Positions 8,241 to 16,124 of a stretch of 64,000 nt of DNA are shown in pieces. Under the pieces are notes generated by a model. The model was not told the origin of the DNA. It did no database searches and was given only the letters and a program-made list of their open reading frames with translations. The DNA comes from FEN-1219 sp039933105 (GTDB lineage: Bacteria > Pseudomonadota > Gammaproteobacteria > Steroidobacterales > Rariloculaceae). Position 1 is the stretch's first letter. Every line of letters starts with the position of its first letter. The stretch covers positions 1 to 64,000 of the forward strand of contig JBDTOT010000003.1 in assembly GCA_039933105.1 (NCBI GenBank). The letters are read 5' to 3'. Position numbers and translations under genes: made by a program.

Positions 8241-9621
8241 ACTGCTCGCGATAGCGCCGCACAACATGCAGTGCGACGAAGTTCAATGCCAGCGTCACGA
8301 GAAACAGCACGAGACCCAACGCAAAGGCCGCGAGCGTCTTCGCGCTATCGAATTCCTGGTCGCCGACCAGCAACGTGACGATCTGAACGGTAACCGTGGT
8401 CACCGCCGCGAATGGATTCGCGGTCAGGTTCGCCGCCAACCCTGCGGCCATCACCACGATCATCGTCTCACCGATCGCGCGCGACACGGCGAGCAAGATG
8501 GCGCCGACGATACCCGGCAGGGCCGCGGGGAACACGACGAGGCGGATCGTCTCCGAGCGCGTCGCACCCAGGCCTGCTGAGCCATCGCGCAACGCCTGCG
8601 GTACGGCTGTGATCACGTCGTCGGATAGCGACGACACGAACGGAATAATCATGATGCCCATCACGAGGCCCGCACCGAGTGCGCTCTCCGACGCCACGCT
8701 GAGCCCGACGGCCGAACCGGCGTCGCGCAGTATCGGGCCTACCGTCAATGCGGCGAAGTAGCCGTACACGACGGTCGGAATGCCGGCCAGAATCTCGAGC
8801 ATCGGCTTCGCCCACGAACGCAACCGACGGTTAGCGTACTCGGCGAGGAAGATCGCAGACATCAACCCCACCGGCACGGCCACGAGCATCGCGATGCCGG
8901 AGATCAGCAGCGTGCCCGTGAAAAGCGGGACAGCCCCGAAAGCACCCGACGAGCCAACCTGATCGGCCCGGATCGCGGTCTGCGGGCTCCACGACAGGCC
9001 GAATAGAAAGTCGAGCGGCGACACCTGACCGAAAAAGCGCAGGGCTTCGAGCAACACCGATAGAAAAATGCCGACCGTCGTCAGAATGGCGACTGACGAT
9101 GCAGCCACCAGCAAATACTCGATCGCCTGCTCGACGCGATTGCGCGCGCGAAAATCCGCGCGGACGCGCCGGTAGGCCCAAGCTAGCCCAACAATGCCAA
9201 TCACGAGCACCGCCGCGCTCACGAGACCGTGGCTAAGGTCGCGCAGCGCTGCGTAGCGCTGCACCGCGGCCATGACTTCGGCGCCGGGTTCGCTCGAGGA
9301 AATATTGCCGGCGACGAGGTTTCGAATGTCGTTGTAAACGAGGCCGAGTTGCGCGGCCGGCAGCGTGCGCAGATTCTCGGGCAGAGAGGCGATTACGCTG
9401 CTGCGCAGCCAAATCGGCTCGACGATCTGCCATAGGACGAGCACCGCCAGGGCTGGCAGCACACACCACAACGCGACGTAACCGCCGTGATACCCCGGCA
9501 GCGAATGCACTAAACGCGGACCGCCGGCCGCAAGGGCCACGGAAATGGCACGCTGGCGGCCCATGTAATAGGCCACCAGCGCGAGGGCAAGCACCACAAT
9601 CAGCAACGTCGAGGAAGTCAC
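8233..9621 (-). CDS. pstC: phosphate ABC transporter permease PstC (long form)
   Basis: Second channel subunit of the Pst importer. It has several hydrophobic helices and the permease signature region RDGSAGLGATRSETIRLVVF. 462 aa, longer than E. coli PstC (about 320 aa), because an extended N-terminal region with two or three extra membrane helices precedes the permease domain. It lies 71 bases downstream of pstS and overlaps pstA by 8 bp. The long PstC and long PstA occur together here, as the families usually do. Confidence 0.94.
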   Translation of the reverse strand: MTSSTLLIVVLALALVAYYMGRQRAISVALAAGGPRLVHSLPGYHGGYVALWCVLPALAVLVLWQIVEPIWLRSSVIASLPENLRTLPAAQLGLVYNDIRNLVAGNISSSEPGAEVMAAVQRYAALRDLSHGLVSAAVLVIGIVGLAWAYRRVRADFRARNRVEQAIEYLLVAASSVAILTTVGIFLSVLLEALRFFGQVSPLDFLFGLSWSPQTAIRADQVGSSGAFGAVPLFTGTLLISGIAMLVAVPVGLMSAIFLAEYANRRLRSWAKPMLEILAGIPTVVYGYFAALTVGPILRDAGSAVGLSVASESALGAGLVMGIMIIPFVSSLSDDVITAVPQALRDGSAGLGATRSETIRLVVFPAALPGIVGAILLAVSRAIGETMIVVMAAGLAANLTANPFAAVTTVTVQIVTLLVGDQEFDSAKTLAAFALGLVLFLVTLALNFVALHVVRRYREQYE

Positions 9622-9692
9622 GCGGCAGCTATTCTTGCATCATCGAACCACGGCTGTCCTCGAATGTTGCCTAGGCGACATCTCCAGTCGGA

Positions 9693-10772
9693 CTAGTGTC
9701 CACCGCTGAGATTCATCGCCGCAAGGCCCTTGGTTTCCGCCACCACGGTCTTGCGTTCCTTGTCGCTCATTGGAATCAGGCCCTTGTCGGACAGATAGCC
9801 ACTGTCGCCGAGCGCGCCTTCGCTCGTGAACTCGCCAAGGTACTCCCGAATGCCCGGGATCACGCCCACGTGAGCCTTCTTCACGTAGAAGAAGAGCGGC
9901 CGCGAGATCGGATACTTACCTTCCGCGATAGCCTCGAATTCCGGCGCCACGCCGTTGATCTGCGAGCCTTGGATCTTGTCGGCGTTTTGCTCTAAGAAGC
10001 TGTAGCCGAAGATGCCGAGCTGATGGGAGTTCGCCTCGAGCTTCTGCACGATGAGATTGTCGTTCTCGCCCGCTTCGATGTACGCACCGTCCTCACGCAG
10101 CGTGTGGGAGCCCACGGTGAACGCGTCTTTTTCGAGCGCGGCGACGAACGGAAACGTCTTCGCACCGGGCTCCATCACAAGCTCGAGGAACGCATCGCGC
10201 GTGCCTGAGGTTGGCGGCGGCCCCAGGACTTCGATCTTGTCCCCGGGCAGCTTCGAGTTGACGTCCGACCATTTCTTGTAGGGATTCGGAACGAGCTTCG
10301 CCGTGCCCGCGGGATCCGGCACGTTCTTAGCCAGAGCGAGATAAAGGTCGCGCAGCGCGAGATTGAAGCGCGGCGAGGACTTCGAGTTTGCAACCACGAT
10401 TCCGTCGTAGCCGATCTTGACCTCGACGATTTCCTTGACGCCATTCTTCGTGCAGGTATCGACCTCGGTCTGCGTGATGCGCCGGGAAGCATTCGCGATG
10501 TCCGGATGCTGCACGCCCACGCCGTTGCAGAACAGCTTCAGGCCGCCGCCGGTGCCGGTCGATTCGATTTTCGGCGTCTTGAACTTGCTCGTGCGACCGA
10601 ACTGCTCGGCGACGACGGTGGCAAACGGATAAACCGTGGATGAGCCGACGATGCTGATGTAGTCTCGCGCTGCCTGCGCATGCGCGCCGCCGCAAACCGC
10701 TGCGCCAGCGGTCGCGAGCAGAACGCACATCAGCCGACTGATACCGGGAGTGCGCCGAGTCTGGTTCCCCAT
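9693..10772 (-). CDS. pstS: phosphate ABC transporter substrate-binding protein
   Basis: Periplasmic phosphate-binding protein. A signal peptide is visible (hydrophobic LMCVLLATAGAAVCGGAHA with cleavage after AHA). The mature protein starts with DYISIVGSSTVYPFATVVAE, which carries the phosphate-loop Ser-Ser-Thr. A second ligand segment, GPPPTSGTRDAFLEL, follows at about residue 190. 359 aa. A strong AGGAGG ribosome-binding site is at 10777-10782. First gene of the pst operon. Confidence 0.96.
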   Translation of the reverse strand: MGNQTRRTPGISRLMCVLLATAGAAVCGGAHAQAARDYISIVGSSTVYPFATVVAEQFGRTSKFKTPKIESTGTGGGLKLFCNGVGVQHPDIANASRRITQTEVDTCTKNGVKEIVEVKIGYDGIVVANSKSSPRFNLALRDLYLALAKNVPDPAGTAKLVPNPYKKWSDVNSKLPGDKIEVLGPPPTSGTRDAFLELVMEPGAKTFPFVAALEKDAFTVGSHTLREDGAYIEAGENDNLIVQKLEANSHQLGIFGYSFLEQNADKIQGSQINGVAPEFEAIAEGKYPISRPLFFYVKKAHVGVIPGIREYLGEFTSEGALGDSGYLSDKGLIPMSDKERKTVVAETKGLAAMNLSGGH

Positions 10773-10844
10773 GAATCCTCCTGACAGGTTGTGAGCAGGC
10801 CCCGAAAAACGGGCGTGCGGGTTAGCATTGGTGCCGGAAGACTA

Positions 10845-10860
10845 GCGACGTAATGTTAAG
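10845..10860 (-). promoter_or_regulatory. weak Pho-box-like element upstream of pstS
   Basis: The minus strand reads cttaacattacgtcgc about 75 bases upstream of pstS. It shares CTTAAC with a similar stretch upstream of phoB (15429-15445), but only partly matches the enterobacterial Pho-box direct repeat. PhoB control of pst is expected from family knowledge; the site itself is a guess. Confidence 0.25.
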
Positions 10861-10947
10861 GAAATATTGCAGCCACGTATCGGCCGACGCTACGGACGTC
10901 AAGCAGTGCCTACGTAACCCCATGAGTTCAAAAGACTAAGCACCCAG

Positions 10948-12078
10948 ATGGACACATTGAGCCTCGCGCGCGAGCTGATTCGCCGCCCGTCCATCTCCCC
11001 CGCCGATTCCGGTTGTCAGCAGCTGGTCGCCGACCTACTCGACAAGGCCGGCTTCAAAACGGAATCGCTGCGGTTCGGTGACGTGGACAACCTCTGGGCT
11101 CGGCGCGGACACGCAGCGCCGGCGCTCGTGTTCGCGGGCCATACGGATGTCGTGCCGCCCGGCCCTCGTGAGCAATGGCGGGTCGATCCGTTCGCGGCGA
11201 CGGTGGAGAACGGCATCCTCATGGGCCGCGGCGCTGCGGACATGAAGGGCAGCCTCGCCGCCATGATCAATGCGTGTCGTCGCTTCGTCGAACACTATCC
11301 CGATCACAAAGGCTCGCTCGGCGTGCTGATCACGAGCGATGAGGAAGGCGCTGCCGACGACGGGACGCTCAAGGTCATGGAGACGTTGGCGAAGCGCGGC
11401 GAAACGTTCAACTACTGCGTCGTCGGCGAGCCGTCGAGCGCGCTGAAGCTCGGAGACACGGTGCGCGTCGGCAGGCGCGGCAGCCTGTCTGGAATCATGA
11501 CGATTCGCGGTGTGCAGGGGCACGTGGCCTACCCTCTTCAGGCCGACAATCCCATGCACGCGCTCGCGAAGTTCGTCGCGGCGATGACGCGCGAGCCTGT
11601 CGATTCCGGCAACGAGTTCTTTCCACCGACCACGTTTCAGATGGTCAACGTCCACAGCGACGCGGGGGCTCCAAACGTGGTGCCCGGCGAACTGAAGTGC
11701 CGCTTCAACTTCCGGTATTCGAACGTGTGGACGTACGCCGAGCTACAGGCTCGAGTGGAGTCGGTGCTGAAGGATCTTCACATCGACTACGAGCTGCGTT
11801 GGAAGGTGGCCGGCCTGCCGTTCCTGACGAAGCGTGGCGCACTGACCACCGCGATTCAGCGCGCGGTGCTCGAAGAAACGGGGCTCGATCCCGAGCTGTC
11901 TACGAGCGGCGGCACATCGGACGGGCGATTCATCGCGCCGTATGGCATCGATGTAGTGGAACTCGGGCCGATCAACGAATCGATTCACAAGGTCAACGAG
12001 CTCGTCTCGGTCGCCGACCTCGAACGCCTCGAGCGAATCTACTTCCGGATCGCGGAGTTGCTGCTCGTCCAGAGCTAG
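10948..12078 (+). CDS. dapE: succinyl-diaminopimelate desuccinylase
   Basis: Hydrolyses N-succinyl-LL-diaminopimelate in lysine and peptidoglycan precursor synthesis; a di-zinc M20-family enzyme. 376 aa, the family length. Metal-ligand and catalytic segments are visible: VFAGHTDVVPPG (His and catalytic Asp), GRGAADMKGSLAAM (bridging Asp) and ITSDEEGAA (catalytic Glu-Glu). The Glu in VVGEPSS and the His in NESIHKVNE complete the set. It starts with ATG (10948). It stands alone between pstS (divergent) and dsbB (convergent). Confidence 0.97.
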   Translation: MDTLSLARELIRRPSISPADSGCQQLVADLLDKAGFKTESLRFGDVDNLWARRGHAAPALVFAGHTDVVPPGPREQWRVDPFAATVENGILMGRGAADMKGSLAAMINACRRFVEHYPDHKGSLGVLITSDEEGAADDGTLKVMETLAKRGETFNYCVVGEPSSALKLGDTVRVGRRGSLSGIMTIRGVQGHVAYPLQADNPMHALAKFVAAMTREPVDSGNEFFPPTTFQMVNVHSDAGAPNVVPGELKCRFNFRYSNVWTYAELQARVESVLKDLHIDYELRWKVAGLPFLTKRGALTTAIQRAVLEETGLDPELSTSGGTSDGRFIAPYGIDVVELGPINESIHKVNELVSVADLERLERIYFRIAELLLVQS

Positions 12079-12111
12079 CGGCACACGCCCTGACGCCGAA
12101 AGCCGCTCGAG

Positions 12112-12615
12112 CTAGCGCGCGAGTTTGCGCCAGTTCGCGATGGCGACCAGGGCGCCGAGGATGACGAACCAGACCAGAACCCAGCTCGGCATGCCGAGGC
12201 CCATGAAGGTCCAATTCACTTTGGCGCACTCGCCCGAGCCCGTGAAAACCATCTTCAGGGCGTCCAGCCAGGGGAACGTATCGAACATGTAGTCGAAGCC
12301 CGGGCCGCAGGACGGCACTTTGTCGGGCGGAAGGTGCTGCACGCGCACGTGCCACCCCGAGATACCGGCACCTGTGAGGGCGGTAAGCACGCCGAGCACG
12401 CTGTATACACGGGAGACCGAGCCGCGCGCCGAATGCAGCGCCGCGGCAAGGAACACGAAGCCGAGCGTGATCATCGCCATTCGTTGCATCACGCAGAGCG
12501 GGCACACCTCGAGACCGACGACATGCTGCTCGTATAGCGCGTATCCCATCAGAGCCACGACGATGACGACACCGGCGAGGTTCGCGGCTCGACGGCCGCG
12601 ACGCGTTGCGATCAC
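12112..12615 (-). CDS. dsbB: disulfide bond formation protein B
   Basis: Inner-membrane quinone reductase that reoxidises DsbA. 167 aa with four membrane helices. It has both required cysteine pairs: CPLC after the first helix pair, and a second periplasmic pair in VPSCGPGFDY and GSGECAKV. The start codon overlaps the phoU stop by 4 bp (12612-12615). It is therefore translationally coupled to phoU and is the last gene of phoB-phoR-phoU-dsbB, an unusual position for dsbB. Confidence 0.95.
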   Translation of the reverse strand: MIATRRGRRAANLAGVVIVVALMGYALYEQHVVGLEVCPLCVMQRMAMITLGFVFLAAALHSARGSVSRVYSVLGVLTALTGAGISGWHVRVQHLPPDKVPSCGPGFDYMFDTFPWLDALKMVFTGSGECAKVNWTFMGLGMPSWVLVWFVILGALVAIANWRKLAR

Positions 12616-13352
12616 GAGCGGCCTTCCGTGCGGCGCACGCCCTGCTTGACCTCGGCTTCGATGTCCGCGATGCCGATGTGGCGAACGTCCTTACCGTGGA
12701 CCATGAAGATGACGTACTCGCAGATGTTCTTCGCGTGATCGCCGATGCGCTCGAGCGCTCGCGCCATCCAGGTCAGATCCATCATGCGCGTGATCGTGCG
12801 CGGATCTTCCATCATGAACGTGATGCCCTGGCGGTAGATCGAGTCGTACTCGTCGTCCACGGCGTCATCGGCCTTCACGACATCGAGCGCACCTTTCGGA
12901 TCGAGCCGCGCGAACGAGTCGAGCGCCCCGTGCACCATGTGCTTCACATGCCGAGCCAGATTGCGCAGCTCGCGATAGTTCGTGGCGGGCCGCTCTACGC
13001 TGGCGAGACGCGCCGCCAGTACACCGATCTTCTCGGCCTCGTCGCCGATCCGCTCGAGGTCGGTGATCGTCTTGATGATTGCGATTACGAGGCGAAGGTC
13101 ACCGGCAGTCGGCGCTCGCGTGGCGAGAATGCGGCTGCACTCCTCGTCGATCGCAACTTCCATCCGGTTGACCTTTTGGTCGTCTTCCGCCACCTGCAAG
13201 CCGAGCGCGCTGTCGCCCTCTGACAGCGCCTTGATCGCGCGGTCGAGCTGCTCTTCGACGAGCCCGCCCATCGCGAGCACGGAATTGCGCACACGTTCCA
13301 GGTCCTCGTTGAACCGCCTGGAGATGTGGTGACCAAGATCTTCGACTTCCAT
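12612..13352 (-). CDS. phoU: phosphate signalling complex protein PhoU
   Basis: Links Pst transporter state to PhoR and helps repress the Pho regulon. 246 aa, all-helical, with two PhoU repeats. Metal-binding-type segments are VAIDEECSRIL and KADDAVDDEYDSIYR. The start region HHISRRFNEDLERVRNSVL is typical. In E. coli phoU follows pstB; here it follows phoR after 30 bases instead. Confidence 0.96.
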   Translation of the reverse strand: MEVEDLGHHISRRFNEDLERVRNSVLAMGGLVEEQLDRAIKALSEGDSALGLQVAEDDQKVNRMEVAIDEECSRILATRAPTAGDLRLVIAIIKTITDLERIGDEAEKIGVLAARLASVERPATNYRELRNLARHVKHMVHGALDSFARLDPKGALDVVKADDAVDDEYDSIYRQGITFMMEDPRTITRMMDLTWMARALERIGDHAKNICEYVIFMVHGKDVRHIGIADIEAEVKQGVRRTEGRS

Positions 13353-13382
13353 TCTCGTCCGTCCTCTACGACAGCCCGCAAC

Positions 13383-14693
13383 TCATTGTACGGCTTGAAC
13401 CACGTCGGCGCGAAACACGACGCGCTCCCGCGGAAAATGGCAGCTGAACGTGCTGCCCTCTCCTTCACGACTACTGATCGTCAACTTGCCGTCATGACGC
13501 TGCAACGCATGCTTCACGATAGCGAGTCCGAGCCCGGTGCCACCGCTCGCTCGCGAGCGGCCGGGGTCGACGCGGTAAAAGCGCTCAGTGACCCGCGGGA
13601 TCTGCTCCTCAGGAATGCCAATGCCGGTGTCGATGACATCGAACGCGGCGCCGCCGTCCTCGGCGCGCCATACGATCCGCACACGGCCGCCCGACGGCGT
13701 GAATCGCACGGCGTTGTTCACGAGATTGTAGAAAATTGAATGCAGCTCGGACTCCCGCCCGAGCAACGCCGCGTCGGTGTCGGCTTCGAATGTCACGCTG
13801 AGGTCGCCGCGGCCCTGAAACTCCGCGGCGATGGGTTGCAGTATCGCGATAACGTCCACGAAGTCGCGTGGAGCGTTCGACTCCGCAGACTCGAGGCGTG
13901 TGAGCTCGATCAGATCGCGCAGGATCCGTGTCATGCGCTCGGCCTGACGCTGCATCTCCATCACCGGCGGACCCCAGGCTTCCGGTATCTCGGGATCCTC
14001 GGACAGCGCGTCGATATAGCCGCTGATGACCGTCAGCGGCGAACGCAGCTCATGCGATGCGTTCGCCACGAAGTCGCGCCGGGTTCGCTCGAGCTGCATC
14101 TCGTGCGTAATGTCACGAATGATTGCGAGGCTTTGCTCCCTGCCGTAGGGAATGACCTGCACCGTGAGCCAACCGCCGTCGTCTTTCGGCGAGGGCATCG
14201 AAATGCCGTCCCCCTTAGGCGCCGCGAGATATGCGGCAAAGCCCGGGTGGCGCAGAAGGTTGTCGATTCGGTTGCCGATGTCGGTGGCGGCCTTGAGCCC
14301 GAGTAGTCGTGCCGCGGCCGGATTGAACCAGAGTATCTCGCGGTCGGCATTCAAGATGATGCCGCCGTCGCTGAGCGCCCCGGTGCTTTCCCGCACCTCG
14401 CGCAACAGCCGGTGATATTTCTTCTTCCGGCTGCGGGCCTTTGCCCGAAGCTTGTCTATGCGCGCGAGGACCTCGGCCCAAAAGCCCCGCGTCTCGAACA
14501 GAGGCACGCGCTTGTGACCTTCGAGCACGCGATCGAGGGCGTACAGGTGGCGCAGTGTGTCACCGACATACACGAGCAGAGCGCCGGCCAGCCACCAGCC
14601 CATCCCGCCGAACCACAAGCCGAGCAGCAGCGCCCCGGCGAGTAACCCGGTCAACGCGCCGAGCTGAGAGATCCAACGATGCGGCAAAGTCAC
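13383..14693 (-). CDS. phoR: phosphate regulon sensor histidine kinase
   Basis: Membrane-bound kinase that phosphorylates PhoB under phosphate limitation. 436 aa. Two closely spaced N-terminal membrane helices come first, then a PAS-type region at about 95-200 (GGIILNADREILWFNPAAARLLG). The dimerisation/phosphoacceptor motif is FVANASHELRSPLTVISGY. The ATPase domain has NLVNNAVRFTPSGG and GTGLGLAIVKHAL. It overlaps phoB by 4 bp (14690-14693). Confidence 0.96.
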   Translation of the reverse strand: MTLPHRWISQLGALTGLLAGALLLGLWFGGMGWWLAGALLVYVGDTLRHLYALDRVLEGHKRVPLFETRGFWAEVLARIDKLRAKARSRKKKYHRLLREVRESTGALSDGGIILNADREILWFNPAAARLLGLKAATDIGNRIDNLLRHPGFAAYLAAPKGDGISMPSPKDDGGWLTVQVIPYGREQSLAIIRDITHEMQLERTRRDFVANASHELRSPLTVISGYIDALSEDPEIPEAWGPPVMEMQRQAERMTRILRDLIELTRLESAESNAPRDFVDVIAILQPIAAEFQGRGDLSVTFEADTDAALLGRESELHSIFYNLVNNAVRFTPSGGRVRIVWRAEDGGAAFDVIDTGIGIPEEQIPRVTERFYRVDPGRSRASGGTGLGLAIVKHALQRHDGKLTISSREGEGSTFSCHFPRERVVFRADVVQAVQ

Positions 14694-15382
14694 GTTTGCT
14701 GTGGTGAGAACCGGTAACCGGCGCCACGGACCGTGCGAATCAAACTATCGTAACCGTAGGGGGTGAGCGCCTTGCGCAGACGCCGAATGTGCACGTCGAC
14801 CGTGCGCTCCTCGACGTACACGTTGCCGCCCCACACGCGATCGAGCAACTGCGCGCGACTGTAGACACGGTCGGGATGGTGCATGAAAAACTCGAGCAGC
14901 CGATATTCCGTGGGCCCAAGCGCTACTTCTGCGTCCCGAACGCTGACGCGATGACTTGCGGCATCGAGCTTCAGGTCGGCCGCGCTTACGACCTCGCCAT
15001 CCGCGACCGTCGAGCGTCGCAGCGCTGCGCGAATCCGCGCGAGCAGCTCGCGCTGCGAGAACGGCTTCACGATGTAATCGTCGGCGCCGCCGTCGAGACC
15101 CGCGATGCGGTCGTCTTCTTCCGCGCGCGCGGTCAGCATGATGACGGGAATCTCCTTGGTCGCACCGTCGCGCTTCAGTTGGCGCGTCAGCTCGAGGCCA
15201 CTGATGTCAGGCAGCATCCAGTCCATCACGACGAGGTCGGGATGCACGTCGGCGATCGCTGCCCGCGCCTCGCGAGCATCGGACACGGGACGAACGTCAT
15301 AACCTGCTCGGCCCAGGTTGAAGGCCAGCATGTCACGGATCGCGCGTTCATCCTCGACAACGAGGATTTTCTTCTGGGTCAT
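14690..15382 (-). CDS. phoB: phosphate regulon response regulator
   Basis: DNA-binding transcription factor of the Pho regulon. 230 aa: a receiver domain with the phosphoacceptor Asp in DLVVMDWMLPDISG, then a winged-helix OmpR/PhoB-type domain ending in VDVHIRRLRKALTPYGYDSL and a wing with VRGAGYRF. I start it at the ATG at 15382 (MTQKKILVVEDE). A 43-residue upstream extension in the same frame runs into the end of tsaB and has no resemblance to the family. Confidence 0.96.
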   Translation of the reverse strand: MTQKKILVVEDERAIRDMLAFNLGRAGYDVRPVSDAREARAAIADVHPDLVVMDWMLPDISGLELTRQLKRDGATKEIPVIMLTARAEEDDRIAGLDGGADDYIVKPFSQRELLARIRAALRRSTVADGEVVSAADLKLDAASHRVSVRDAEVALGPTEYRLLEFFMHHPDRVYSRAQLLDRVWGGNVYVEERTVDVHIRRLRKALTPYGYDSLIRTVRGAGYRFSPQQT

Positions 15383-15428
15383 GGCTAACTCGCGGACAAA
15401 GTGAACCGCGCCATTAGATTTGCGCAAT

Positions 15429-15445
15429 ATTACAGTTTGGTTAAG
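15429..15445 (-). promoter_or_regulatory. weak Pho-box-like element upstream of phoB
   Basis: The minus strand reads cttaaccaaactgtaat, with CT..AAC and CTGTAAT halves 10 bases apart (11 in the enterobacterial consensus). It lies about 47 bases before the phoB start and partly inside the end of tsaB. PhoB autoregulation would be expected, but the match is imperfect. Confidence 0.3.
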
Positions 15446-16124
15446 AACTACGCCGCCAAGCCGTATGTTCGCGCAAATACACGGGTAGAGCCGCTGCCGC
15501 GTCGACCCCACGCCCCGCCGCGAGCTCTCGCAGGGCCTGCGGAAACAAATCTTGCGCAGAAGGTTGCAGCGCCGCTAGTACCTGGGCTGCCGCGGCGAGC
15601 GGCGCCGCCAGCGCTTGGTTCGGCCCGTACGTTGCGAACCCAGACCCCACCGCGGCCCAGGCCATGCCCGAGAGCGGTGCCACCTCGGCGGGCGCCCCCA
15701 GACGCTCCGCTCCCACGATCTGAACCACGCCGTCGCGGCGCGCCGATTCGGCCCAGTAGACCTCGCCCATGTGTGCGTCGATACACACGAGACAACGCTC
15801 GCAGCCCCACTCCCGCCAAGCGCGCTCGGCGACACACAGCAGGCTCGACACGGGTAATACCGGGAGGTTTGCGCCGGCGCTCAAACCCTGCGCGACCGCA
15901 GTGCTCACCCGCAAACCCGTGAACGAACCCGGCCCGCGGCCGAAGGCGATGCCGTCGAGCGCGTCGAGCGTGGTGCCGGCGGCCGCGAGCAGCTCGTCGA
16001 CAAGGCGCAAGATCTGCTCCGTCTGCTCACGCGGCGTGGCGATCTCGCGCACGAGCACCCCCTTCGCGGTGTGAAGCGCAACCGAGCCGACCGTACTGGA
16101 CGTTTCGATTCCGAGCAGATTCAC
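15441..16124 (-). CDS. tsaB: tRNA threonylcarbamoyladenosine biosynthesis protein TsaB
   Basis: Non-catalytic partner of TsaD in making t6A37 on ANN-decoding tRNAs. 227 aa, the family length. It has the ASKHA-type N-terminus MNLLGIETSSTVGSVAL, the conserved GRGPGSFTGLR segment and an IDAHMGEVYWAE segment. The start overlaps the helicase stop by 4 bp, and phoB begins 58 bases downstream. The C-terminal third is more variable, as is normal in this family. Confidence 0.93.
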   Translation of the reverse strand: MNLLGIETSSTVGSVALHTAKGVLVREIATPREQTEQILRLVDELLAAAGTTLDALDGIAFGRGPGSFTGLRVSTAVAQGLSAGANLPVLPVSSLLCVAERAWREWGCERCLVCIDAHMGEVYWAESARRDGVVQIVGAERLGAPAEVAPLSGMAWAAVGSGFATYGPNQALAAPLAAAAQVLAALQPSAQDLFPQALRELAAGRGVDAAAALPVYLREHTAWRRSS

